Shown: positions 1 through 7,312, counted from the stretch's first letter. The stretch is 22,391 nucleotides of DNA from JBBFMJ01 sp037441225 (GCA_037441225.1 JBBISU010000050.1:1-22391); one strand, 5' to 3'. Numbers and translations are program-made. The notes: generated by a model from the sequence alone, not told the origin.

Positions 1-24
1 TCTTTAGCCTGCGATAAAAAAACA

Positions 25-52
25 GCATTTCGCATTTGGCATTTAGCATTTA
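25..52. repeat. Four tandem heptamers GCATTTN
   Basis: Four head-to-tail 7-bp units are visible: GCATTTC, GCATTTG, GCATTTA, GCATTTA. Only the last base varies. The unit differs by one or two bases from the reverse complement of the heptamer at 79-102, so the two arrays could pair. Confidence 0.85.
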
Positions 53-78
53 GGGTAATAAACATATTCCCGAATCCC

Positions 79-102
79 GATATGCGATATGCAATATGCG
101 AT
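79..102. repeat. Three tandem heptamers (G/A)ATATGC
   Basis: The units are GATATGC, GATATGC and AATATGC, followed by a partial GAT. The reverse complement (GCATATC/GCATATT) is in register with the GCATTTN array at 25-52, which would allow an imperfect stem of about 21 bp around a loop of roughly 30 nt. Confidence 0.8.
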
Positions 103-111
103 CATCTGTAG

Positions 112-132
112 GGGTCTTATCTTGCACGACCC
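112..132. repeat. Degenerate inverted repeat GGGTC...GACCC
   Basis: A 5-bp GC-rich inverted repeat flanks 11 nt. It may be a worn copy of a longer palindromic intergenic element, but no second copy occurs in this window to compare. Confidence 0.4.
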
Positions 133-145
133 GCTAATTATATTT

Positions 146-170
146 AAGGGCTGGGACAAGCCCAGCCCTT
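146..170. terminator. Perfect 10-bp hairpin downstream of the cyclase-like gene
   Basis: The arms AAGGGCTGGG (146-155) and CCCAGCCCTT (161-170) are perfectly complementary around a 5-nt loop. It begins 17 nt beyond the stop codon of the minus-strand gene ending at 187, which fits a terminator. There is no clear U-tract on the minus-strand side, so it may instead be a dispersed palindromic repeat or a 3'-end stabiliser. Confidence 0.5.
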
Positions 171-186
171 ACTGATTTGTTATAAA

Positions 187-3100
187 TCATATAATTGAAT
201 CCTTTAGTTTTAAATATTTTTTAAAATAAAATATTTTTATTTTTTCATCTTTTTCAAATTTTGAAAATGCTTCATAAGTTCTTAATCTAATATCAAAATA
301 TGGATATTTTTTTAAAAATTTTAGCAGAATTTCTTTGTTTTTCTTTTCTAACTTTCTCAAATATGAAAACAAATAAAATTCAACTTGAAATTTTTTATCC
401 TTTAATTTTTTTTGAAATTTTTTTAGTTTTTTAAAATATTTTTCATCGTTTTTGTATAAATATAAAAATCTTAATGCTCTATATGCTTCATAATAATTTT
501 TTATTTTAATACAAAAATTAAAATTTTCAATTTCTTTTTTATAATAATCTTTGGGTCTGCCAAATAAAAGAGAACCTTCTGCTTTAAAATTTAAAATTTC
601 TGGCTTTAAATATTCCATTTTTTCTTTTTCAATTAGTTCAATATGCCCTTTTAAATTTCTGTAATATGATTTTTTATCTTTTTTCAATAAAAAATAATAT
701 GATTTTAATGGATGTAATTCCTCTGTATTTAAATTTAATTTTTTCCCAATTTTTTCTGCATTTTCAAGGTCTTCTTTAAATTTTATAAAATCGCCTAAAA
801 ATAAATTTAAATTAGCCCTTGTACAAAAACATTTGTATAAATAGTCAGATTTAAATTCCTTTCCCTTTGAAATTGCTCTATTCAAATATTCCTTTGCAAT
901 TTTAAATTTCCCTAATGAGAGATACCAAAGTGCTATGTTGTGTGCCAATTTTATTAGCGCTTCCATTTCAAAGTATCCATATTTTAATGAAAGATAATAT
1001 GCTTTTTTTGAATATTTCAATGCTTTTTCATAGTCCCCAAAAAAATTTGCATAAATTGAAGAAATATTTCCATAACAAGTTATGAGTTCCTTTAAATATT
1101 TATTTTTATTAAAAAATCTAATTGAATTATTCAAAATAATAATTGCTTCTTTTGTTTTTTTTGATTGCACTTTAAAAAATGCTAAATTCATTAAATTTAT
1201 GTAATATTCTTTCTCTTTTTTAAAGGAACTAAATCTTTTATAATTTTCTTCAATTATTTTTTTTGCTTCTTTAAATCTTCCCATTTGTCCTAATATTCTT
1301 CCTTCTTGGACTCTTGAAAGAAATAATTGATGATTATTTTTTTTATTTTCCTTTGATTTATTTAATAGTTCAATTGCTCTAACAAATTCCCCTATTGATT
1401 TATAAAGGTTTGAAAGGTTCATATATAGTAAAAATTTATTTTTAATATTATTTTCATTTTCACTTAATATTTTAATCCCTTTTTCAGGAAACCCAGATAA
1501 AAGATACAAATTTGATAAGCGGAGTATTTCATCTTCAAAAAACAAATTATTTTTTTCAGAAATTTTTAAAAACTTTTCAAGATAAAAAATAGAACCCTTT
1601 ATATCAAATAATTCTTCCTTTTTCTTTGAAATTTCAGACAAAAAGGGAAGTGCTTTTTTGTCTTCTGCTTCTGAATAATGGTATGCTAAAAGATAGGATT
1701 TTTCTTCCTTTTCTTTTAACTTTTCATTTAAGAAATCACCAATTTTCAAATTTTCATTTCTTTTGAAATCAAATTCAATGGAGTTATATATAATCTTTTG
1801 ATAATTTTCATCCAAAAAACTTATAATTTCATTTTTTTCATCAAAATAAATAAATTCTTTTAAGTTTTCACTAAATTTTATATAATCTTTTAAATAATCA
1901 AAAATTTTTAAATCAACTCTTTGACCATAAATTGATAGAATTTTTAAGAAATTTTTTTCTTCAAATTTATATTTTTCCATTTTTAAAAAAATTAAATTTT
2001 CCAAATTATCTGAAAAAACTGGTTCCTTTAAAGGGTTAACTTTTAAGACATCTGGATATTCTTCATCAATTGAAATATATCCATTTAAAAAACAATTATT
2101 TAATGTTTCTTTTAAAATCAAAGGATTTCCCTTTGTATATTTATAAATCTTTTCAAAAAAGTCCTTTGGTACATCAGAGACCTTTAAAAATTTTTTTAAG
2201 AAATTTTTTAAGTCCTCCTTTTCAAAATTTTTAATTTCAATTGAAAAATCAAAACCCTCTTCATAATTCCTCAAATTAATTATTGTTTTAAAGTTTAATC
2301 CCTCATAAATTTTATAAAAATTTTTTAAAAATTCAAAGGATAAGAAGTCAATGTTGTGACCATTGTCAATAAAAAAAATTATTTCATCTTTTTCAAATTC
2401 TTCTCTTAAAATTTTACTTACATAATTGAAAATTAAGCCTTTCTTTATCTCTGGCTCAATTTTTATCTCTTTTAAATTTTCATCAAAAAATATGTTTAAA
2501 AATATTGGAAGATACTTCTCTGTTATTTGATTTATAAAAATATTTTTCAAATTTTTCTTTTTATATTCAAAATAAATCTTTAAAAATTTTTTAAGTATGC
2601 TATAAGAGATTTCCTTTTCTGAAAAATTGCAATTTACATAAATCAAAGGTTTTTTTGCATAATTGTCTATGAAATATGTTGTAAAATATGTTTTTCCAGT
2701 TCCCTGTCCTCCATAAACTAAAAAAAACTTATTTTTTTCAAAATTTTCATTAAATAAATCTAATTCATTTTTTCTTCCATAAAAAAAAGGAATTGATGGC
2801 TTAAATGTCTTCCTACCTGAAAGTGCTTGTGTGATAAAAAACCCTTCTTTTCCTTTAAATTGAACAGGGGGTTTTTGTGAAAAAGAAAAACCTTCTTCCT
2901 TTTCTGCCACTTCCTTTAAAGTTAAAATTTCACCTTCCTCTGCCATTTGCATAAGTCGTGCTGAAAGGTTTACTCCATCTCCAAGAATATTCCATTCCAT
3001 TCTTTCATTTGATCCCAAAAAGCAAGCATAGATTTTTGCATAATTTATACCTGCTTTAAAATTAAATTTTTCAACTTCACTTAAATTCTTAAAATCAAGG

Positions 3101-3978
3101 ATGAAATCAAATGCCTTGTGAACTGGTTCTTCAACTTGAAAGGGAAGACCAAAAAGAATTAAAAATTTATCTCCTTTATCTCCGCAATCAACTTTTAAAA
3201 AATATCCATCATATTTTTTAAGTAAAAATGCTGTTTTTTTGTAAATTTCTTTAATATCTGCACCAAAAAGGTTTATAAATAAAATTGCACAATTTCTATG
3301 TTCACTTAAAAATCTTTCTTTTTCTTTTAAAAATGCTTCTTTAAAAAAGGGATGCAATAATTCAACCAACCTCTCAGAGACATCTATTTTTTCAATTTTT
3401 TCTTTAATTATTATTTCTTTTTTTTCACTTATTTTAATAAATTCATTATTTTCAAAAAGAATGATTTCTCCTTTACTGCAATGATGTTCTGCTTCTGCTG
3501 CTTTATTTATTGGTTCCCCTTCAAATAAAAGATTTGCAAAGTCCCCTTCTTTTAAAAAACAAAACCTTAAAATTCCGCTTGCAATTCCAATTTTAATTGA
3601 TATATCAAAAATGCCTATTGGTGTCTCTGCTCTTGAATTTTTTTTAAAGAACTCCTGTATCTCAATTGATGAATTTATTGCTTCTTCCTCTTTTTCAAAA
3701 AAAGCATTTAAGGCATCTCCTGCAAAACCCAAAATATCACCATTGTAATTTTTTATTATTTTAATGATATTTTCATAATAAAAATTTAATGTCTTATTTA
3801 ATATTTCTGAGCCCTCAATACCCATTTTCATTAAATTTTCAGTTATTTGTGTAAAGCCAGAGATATCTGCAAATGAAATTGTTCCATTTATTTCAAATTT
3901 TTTTTCTAATAATTCTTTTATTGAGAAAATTCCTATCTTTTTAAGAAAAATATCTGGAAATAATGCATTTAAATTCAC
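187..3978 (-). CDS. Soluble-adenylyl-cyclase-like protein: two class III cyclase domains, AAA-type ATPase, TPR tail
   Basis: A 1263-residue protein with the domain order of animal soluble adenylyl cyclase and related bacterial multidomain cyclases. Cyclase domain 1 (about 30-190) has FADISGFT with the first metal-ligand Asp (D38) and FAGDAL with the second (D88). Domain 2 (about 225-385) lacks the metal Asp (it reads LFINLFG) but has GDGVNLSARL with the Asn337/Arg341 pair expected for transition-state contacts, so one composite active site is plausible. An ATPase module follows, with Walker A GGQGTGKT (423-430) and a Walker B-like IIFFIDNGHNID (about 533-544). The C-terminal half (about 770-1200) is helical, TPR-like repeats. 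Gly84 sits where an adenine-contacting Lys is usually found, so cAMP synthesis is uncertain. There is no signal peptide, so it should be cytoplasmic. The start is GTG at 3978, 6 nt after a TATAAT box, suggesting a leaderless mRNA. The family call is firm; the activity is inferred. Confidence 0.85.
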   Translation of the reverse strand: MNLNALFPDIFLKKIGIFSIKELLEKKFEINGTISFADISGFTQITENLMKMGIEGSEILNKTLNFYYENIIKIIKNYNGDILGFAGDALNAFFEKEEEAINSSIEIQEFFKKNSRAETPIGIFDISIKIGIASGILRFCFLKEGDFANLLFEGEPINKAAEAEHHCSKGEIILFENNEFIKISEKKEIIIKEKIEKIDVSERLVELLHPFFKEAFLKEKERFLSEHRNCAILFINLFGADIKEIYKKTAFLLKKYDGYFLKVDCGDKGDKFLILFGLPFQVEEPVHKAFDFILDFKNLSEVEKFNFKAGINYAKIYACFLGSNERMEWNILGDGVNLSARLMQMAEEGEILTLKEVAEKEEGFSFSQKPPVQFKGKEGFFITQALSGRKTFKPSIPFFYGRKNELDLFNENFEKNKFFLVYGGQGTGKTYFTTYFIDNYAKKPLIYVNCNFSEKEISYSILKKFLKIYFEYKKKNLKNIFINQITEKYLPIFLNIFFDENLKEIKIEPEIKKGLIFNYVSKILREEFEKDEIIFFIDNGHNIDFLSFEFLKNFYKIYEGLNFKTIINLRNYEEGFDFSIEIKNFEKEDLKNFLKKFLKVSDVPKDFFEKIYKYTKGNPLILKETLNNCFLNGYISIDEEYPDVLKVNPLKEPVFSDNLENLIFLKMEKYKFEEKNFLKILSIYGQRVDLKIFDYLKDYIKFSENLKEFIYFDEKNEIISFLDENYQKIIYNSIEFDFKRNENLKIGDFLNEKLKEKEEKSYLLAYHYSEAEDKKALPFLSEISKKKEELFDIKGSIFYLEKFLKISEKNNLFFEDEILRLSNLYLLSGFPEKGIKILSENENNIKNKFLLYMNLSNLYKSIGEFVRAIELLNKSKENKKNNHQLFLSRVQEGRILGQMGRFKEAKKIIEENYKRFSSFKKEKEYYINLMNLAFFKVQSKKTKEAIIILNNSIRFFNKNKYLKELITCYGNISSIYANFFGDYEKALKYSKKAYYLSLKYGYFEMEALIKLAHNIALWYLSLGKFKIAKEYLNRAISKGKEFKSDYLYKCFCTRANLNLFLGDFIKFKEDLENAEKIGKKLNLNTEELHPLKSYYFLLKKDKKSYYRNLKGHIELIEKEKMEYLKPEILNFKAEGSLLFGRPKDYYKKEIENFNFCIKIKNYYEAYRALRFLYLYKNDEKYFKKLKKFQKKLKDKKFQVEFYLFSYLRKLEKKNKEILLKFLKKYPYFDIRLRTYEAFSKFEKDEKIKIFYFKKYLKLKDSII

Positions 3979-3984
3979 TTGTAA

Positions 3985-3993
3985 ATTATAACA
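3985..3993 (-). promoter_or_regulatory. Extended -10 promoter of the cyclase-like gene (leaderless)
   Basis: On the minus strand TGTTATAAT (an extended -10, TGN-TATAAT) is followed by TTACAA and then the GTG start. Initiation about 7 nt after the -10 would place the first transcribed base on or next to the start codon. No good -35 is present at 16-18 bp, as is tolerated for extended -10 promoters. There is no room for a Shine-Dalgarno sequence. Confidence 0.7.
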
Positions 3994-4031
3994 TTTAAAT
4001 ATTAAAGATTTTATACAAACAAGAATAAATA

Positions 4032-4050
4032 AATCCTCTAAAGAGGGATT
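4032..4050 (-). terminator. Weak hairpin, possible terminator of the tRNA-Sec/mglA-like unit
   Basis: On the minus strand AATCCCTCTTTAGAGGATT forms a short stem with one bulged base and is followed by a T-rich stretch (TTATTTATTCTT). It lies about 60 nt past the stop codon of the GTPase gene and before the cyclase promoter. Position and composition fit an intrinsic terminator, but the stem is short and the U-tract is interrupted. Confidence 0.4.
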
Positions 4051-4109
4051 GAATTTTCTTATAGAATAATGAAAATAATAATTTTTAAATCTTTAAAAAT
4101 ATTAAAGAA

Positions 4110-5099
4110 TTATGAAATCTTTTTAATCAATTTTTCAATCAAATTTTTAATTTTTTCTAATTCATCCAGTATATTTTCTAAATCTTCTTTAAATTCTGAA
4201 AATTGCTTTTTTTCTTGAGGGAAAACTTCTTCCTCCTCTTCTTTTGAAGGTGTAATTTGAATAACAGTATCTTCAACAGTTACTTCTGGCTCTTCAACTA
4301 TATAATCTGGTGAAAGTTCTTCTATTTTTTCTTCTGGGGGGATAAATACAACAGTGGGTCTTTGTCTTTCATCTATAAGTTTCTCAAGGTTTACCTCTTC
4401 AACTTTATCATAAGAAGGGACTTCTTCTATTTTTATAGGCGCTTCTTCTATCTTAGGATGAGTATCCTCCAACCTTTTTTCTTCCTCTTTTTTTTCTTTT
4501 ATCTTTATTGGTTCTCCTTCTCCTTTTAATTTCCTTATTAAAAGTTTAACTATTTCCTTATATGTCTCCATAACCCCTTCACCTTTTATAGCTACTGCTT
4601 CACCATATGAATATTGTGAAAGGCCTATCTCCCTTTTTAAGAATTCAACAGGCAAAGCTGAAGGGCAATCCCTTTTGTTATATTGAATAAATATTGGAAT
4701 TTCTAAGGGATCAATTTCATTTTTACTTAAATTAGTAAATAAATCTTTAAAGGACTCTTTATTTTCTTCCAGCATTGGCTTTTGAGAATCTACAACAAAA
4801 ACAACTGCATCTGCTCCCTTTAATACTAATTTCCTTGTTTCATTATAGTAAACCTGCCCGGGAACTGTATATAATTGAAATCTTAAATTAAAATTTTTGA
4901 CTTTTCCACCTTCAACGGGAAGCAAATCAAAAAATAATGTTCTATCTTCTTTTGTTGAAAGTGAAAGCATCTTTCCTTTTTTTCCAGAAGGAAGAAATTC
5001 ATAAATTTTAATTAAATTTGTTGTCTTGCCTGAACGAGCAGGACCATAATAAACAATTTTTGCAATCATTTCTTTAGATGTATGATTTATTAGTACCAT
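4110..5099 (-). CDS. MglA-like small GTPase with acidic linker and coiled-coil tail
   Basis: The first ~195 residues match the MglA family of Ras-like GTPases that control polarity and motility: P-loop GPARSGKT (19-26) followed by TNL, the family signature YTVPGQVYYN (77-86) and the NKRD base-specificity motif (141-144). Family members are usually just this domain. Here about 135 residues follow: a Glu/Lys/Pro-rich, probably disordered stretch (about 195-295), then a predicted amphipathic coiled coil to the end (about 300-329). The tail could tether the switch to a partner. No MglB-like (roadblock) GTPase-activating partner lies beside it. The ATG at 5099 has GAGGAG upstream and begins 11 nt after the 3' end of tRNA-Sec, so the two are probably transcribed together. 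The family is clear; the cellular role is inferred. Confidence 0.85.
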   Translation of the reverse strand: MVLINHTSKEMIAKIVYYGPARSGKTTNLIKIYEFLPSGKKGKMLSLSTKEDRTLFFDLLPVEGGKVKNFNLRFQLYTVPGQVYYNETRKLVLKGADAVVFVVDSQKPMLEENKESFKDLFTNLSKNEIDPLEIPIFIQYNKRDCPSALPVEFLKREIGLSQYSYGEAVAIKGEGVMETYKEIVKLLIRKLKGEGEPIKIKEKKEEEKRLEDTHPKIEEAPIKIEEVPSYDKVEEVNLEKLIDERQRPTVVFIPPEEKIEELSPDYIVEEPEVTVEDTVIQITPSKEEEEEVFPQEKKQFSEFKEDLENILDELEKIKNLIEKLIKKIS

Positions 5100-5110
5100 A
5101 TACTCTCCTC

Positions 5111-5206
5111 TGGCGGAAGCGGGTAGGAATCGAACCTACCTTTCCCCAAATTTGAGGAAACAACGGTTTTGAAGACCGCGGGAGCCACCAGACCCCATTC
5201 GCTTCC
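5111..5206 (-). tRNA. selC: tRNA-Sec (anticodon UCA), CCA encoded
   Basis: This 96-nt gene has the selenocysteine-tRNA hallmarks. The anticodon loop CTTCAAA carries UCA, which reads UGA. The D stem is long (6 bp, including G-U pairs) with a TGGT tetraloop. The variable arm is a 7-bp stem (TTTCCTC/GGGGAAA). The T arm has GGTTCGATTCC. The acceptor pairs GGAAGCG with CGCTTCC, followed by G and an encoded CCA; an eighth acceptor pair would be an A-C mismatch. The ends closely resemble E. coli selC (GGAAG...CTTCCGCCA). Its presence implies SelA, SelB and SelD elsewhere and at least one selenoprotein, none of which is visible here. It lies directly upstream of the MglA-like gene. Confidence 0.95.
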
Positions 5207-5212
5207 CATACC

Positions 5213-5241
5213 TTGAATTTTACCAGATTTTATGTTATAAA
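5213..5241 (+). promoter_or_regulatory. Promoter of tRNA-Ala unit
   Basis: TTGAAT (5213-5218) and TATAAA (5236-5241) are spaced by 17 bp, with TG one base before the -10 (TGTTATAAA). Initiation near 5248 would leave a short leader before the tRNA at 5262. The -35 shares bases with the tRNA-Sec -10 and the -10 touches the tRNA-Sec -35, so both polymerases cannot bind at once. Confidence 0.65.
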
Positions 5242-5246
5242 GTAAA
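5217..5246 (-). promoter_or_regulatory. Promoter of tRNA-Sec / mglA-like unit
   Basis: On the minus strand TTTACT (5241-5246) and TAAAAT (5217-5222) are separated by 18 bp, with TG one base upstream of the -10. Initiation would fall a few bases before the tRNA 5' end at 5206. The elements interleave with those of the opposing tRNA-Ala promoter. Confidence 0.6.
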
Positions 5247-5261
5247 AACTAATTAAAAGGA

Positions 5262-5334
5262 GGGGCCGTAGCTCAGTTGGGAGAGCGTCTGAATGGCATT
5301 CAGAAGGTCGGGGGTTCGACTCCCCTCGGCTCCA
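5262..5334 (+). tRNA. tRNA-Ala (anticodon GGC), no encoded CCA
   Basis: A 73-nt cloverleaf. The acceptor GGGGCCG pairs with CGGCTCC (one G-U) and the discriminator is A. The D arm contains TAGCTCAGTTGGGAGAGC. The anticodon arm CTGAA-TGGCATT-CAGAA gives GGC, an Ala anticodon. The T arm contains GGGGTTCGACTCCCC. CCA is not in the gene (TAT follows), unlike the neighbouring tRNA-Sec, so it must be added after transcription. It begins the transcript that continues into the DUF3467 gene 10 nt downstream. Confidence 0.97.
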
Positions 5335-5344
5335 TATTAAAATT

Positions 5345-5644
5345 ATGAAGGATAAAAAGCCATTTCAACTCCAAATTATAGTAGATGATGCCATTTCTCA
5401 GGGTGAGTATTCAAATTTTTTAAGTATTCTTCATAATCCAACTGAATTTATTTTAGATTTTGGAAGAATTGTTCCAGGGAAACCAGAAGTTAAGGTTAAA
5501 GCAAGGTTAATTGCAACACCCTATCATGCAAAAAGATTTTTGGAAACCTTAAAACAAAATATTGAAATGTATGAAAAAAACTTTGGAACTATAAAAACAG
5601 ATTTTGGGGAAGAAAATCCACCACCAGAAAATTTGATCTCTTAA
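5345..5644 (+). CDS. DUF3467 family protein
   Basis: This 99-residue protein has the DUF3467 layout: a short beta-rich N-terminus with QGEYSNF and TEFILDFGRIVPG, then a C-terminal helix containing HAKRFLETLKQNIEMYEKNFG. The family is widespread and of unknown function. It is cytoplasmic, with no transmembrane segment. Its ATG is 10 nt after the last base of tRNA-Ala and has no Shine-Dalgarno, so its mRNA is probably released by tRNA 3' processing with a leader of about 10 nt. It is followed 3 nt later by recN. Family assignment is confident; the function is unknown. Confidence 0.85.
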   Translation: MKDKKPFQLQIIVDDAISQGEYSNFLSILHNPTEFILDFGRIVPGKPEVKVKARLIATPYHAKRFLETLKQNIEMYEKNFGTIKTDFGEENPPPENLIS

Positions 5645-5647
5645 AGG

Positions 5648-7312
5648 ATGATATTAAAGGAACTTTATATAAAAAACCTTGCAACAATTTCAGAGATAAG
5701 ATTTAATTTGTCTCCTAATTTAAATTTAATAACAGGAGAGACAGGAGCAGGAAAATCAATTTTAGTTGATGCTCTAAAAATTCTTTCAGGGGAAAAAGTG
5801 GATTATGATTTAATAAGATTTGGAGAAAATAATTTAATAGTGGAAGGGGTCTTTGAAGAGTTGACTGGGGATGTGAAATATTTTCTAAAAGAAAAGGGAC
5901 TTGAAAGAGAAGATAACTTTTTAATTATAAGGCGTGAAATATATAAAGAAAAACCACAAAGAATATACATAAATGATAATATTGCAAATTTAAAAAATTT
6001 AGAATTTATTGGTTCTCTAATTATTTCTATCTTTGGGCAGGAGGAAGAAAAATCCTTTTTTGATGAAAATGTATATTTAAGATTGCTGGATCTTTATTCA
6101 AAAATTGAAACAAAGGAAATTTCTTACCTTTTTAATTTAATTAAAGAAGAAGAAAAAAAACTTCAAAATTTAATAGAAAAAAACAAAGACATAGATGAAA
6201 TGAGGGAGTTTTATAGTTTTTCAATTCAAGAGATTGAAAAGGCAAATTTGAAAGAGTCTGAAGAAGAAGAACTAAAAAGCTTAAAGTTTCAATTAAAAAA
6301 AAAGGAAGAAATTTTAAAATCCTTAAATTTTTTTCTAAATATAATTGAGGGGGATGAAAAATCAATAATTAGGGACTTAAAAGAAGCAGAAAAATCAATA
6401 ATGCCCTTAACAGAAAATCTTGAAATCTTTAAGGAATTAATAAATCATATAAAAACTGCAAGGGAAGAGCTGGAAGAGGCATATTTTATTTCCTCAAAAG
6501 AAGCATCACATTTTCAAGAAAAAACCTATTCCCTTGATGAAGTTGAATCAAGGTTAGCATTGATTGAAAATTTAAAGAAAAAATATGGAAAAACAATTAA
6601 AGAAATCCTTGAATATAAAAAGAAGGCAAAGAAAGAATTAGAAAATATAGTTAATTTGAACGAAAAGGTAAAAGAAGTTGAAAAGGAACTTATTGAAAAA
6701 AGAAAAAAATATGATGACCTTGCAAAAAGTTTGAATGAATTGAGGGTAAAAAATTCAAAAATTTTTCAGGAAAAGATAAACAAATTATTTCCAAAATTAA
6801 ATTTAAAAAATGCAAAATTTGAAATTGAAATAATTTATAATGAAAATATGTTTTCACCATATGGAAAAAATGAAGTTATTTTTAAGGTGCAAACAAACTT
6901 AGGTGAAGCAATGCTGCCAATTGGAAAGATTGCATCTGGAGGAGAACTTTCAAGGATACATCTGGCAATACAAGAAGTCATTGAAGCAAGAAAAGGAAAA
7001 GTATTGGTTTTTGATGAGGTTGATCAGGGCATAGGGGGTAAAACTGCCTTTTCTGTTGGAAAAATTTTAAAAGAAATTGCAAAAAAGGATCAGGTATTAT
7101 GTGTTTCGCACCTTCCCCAAGTTGCAATATGGGCTGATAACCATATGAAAGTTTCTAAGATTGTGGAAGAAAATAGAACAATTACAGTATTAGAAAATTT
7201 AAAAGGAGAAAGGAGGGTAAAAGAAATTGCAAGAATGCTTGGCGGTGAAGAATATGAAAGTGCTATAAAACATGCAAAGGAACTCTTAGAAAGTACAGGA
7301 GAAAAAATTTGA
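5648..7312 (+). CDS. recN: DNA repair protein RecN (SMC-like ATPase)
   Basis: 554 residues, the usual RecN length. An N-terminal ATPase half carries Walker A GETGAGKS (30-37) after the typical opening of beta strand and LYIKNLATI. A long coiled-coil arm runs over about 155-370. The C-terminal half has the ABC signature SGGELSR (430-436), Walker B VLVFDEVDQGIGG (452-464) and the His switch region CVSHLPQVA (485-493). RecN acts in cohesion and recombinational repair of double-strand breaks on cytoplasmic DNA. The ATG is 3 nt after the DUF3467 stop, with AAAGG directly before it, so translation probably depends on coupling. The next gene overlaps its stop codon. Confidence 0.96.
   Translation: MILKELYIKNLATISEIRFNLSPNLNLITGETGAGKSILVDALKILSGEKVDYDLIRFGENNLIVEGVFEELTGDVKYFLKEKGLEREDNFLIIRREIYKEKPQRIYINDNIANLKNLEFIGSLIISIFGQEEEKSFFDENVYLRLLDLYSKIETKEISYLFNLIKEEEKKLQNLIEKNKDIDEMREFYSFSIQEIEKANLKESEEEELKSLKFQLKKKEEILKSLNFFLNIIEGDEKSIIRDLKEAEKSIMPLTENLEIFKELINHIKTAREELEEAYFISSKEASHFQEKTYSLDEVESRLALIENLKKKYGKTIKEILEYKKKAKKELENIVNLNEKVKEVEKELIEKRKKYDDLAKSLNELRVKNSKIFQEKINKLFPKLNLKNAKFEIEIIYNENMFSPYGKNEVIFKVQTNLGEAMLPIGKIASGGELSRIHLAIQEVIEARKGKVLVFDEVDQGIGGKTAFSVGKILKEIAKKDQVLCVSHLPQVAIWADNHMKVSKIVEENRTITVLENLKGERRVKEIARMLGGEEYESAIKHAKELLESTGEKI

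Larger units (their letters stand above)
1..186. other. Intergenic patch with repeats and hairpins, no gene seen
   Basis: No coding sequence is supported here. The stretch holds two short tandem arrays with a 7-bp period (25-52 and 79-102), an imperfect GGGTC...GACCC inverted repeat (112-132) and a perfect 10-bp hairpin (146-170). Its base composition is more mixed than that of the flanking AT-rich genes. It lies downstream of the cyclase-like gene that ends at 187 on the minus strand. It looks like a place where small repeat elements have accumulated between transcription units. Confidence 0.6.

Noticed and set aside
25..102. CRISPR-like array
   Set aside because: The units are 7 bp with no spacers and no cas genes are nearby.
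5111..5206. A selenoprotein within the window, given tRNA-Sec
   Set aside because: TGA stops of dnaB, recN, mlaF and the response regulator all coincide with overlapping downstream starts and normal protein ends. The broken genes are interrupted by TAA or frameshifts, not by an in-frame TGA followed by a hairpin.
5335..5344. A separate -10 (TAAAAT) for the DUF3467 gene
   Set aside because: It would lie 1 nt before the ATG, too close for initiation; tRNA processing is the better explanation.
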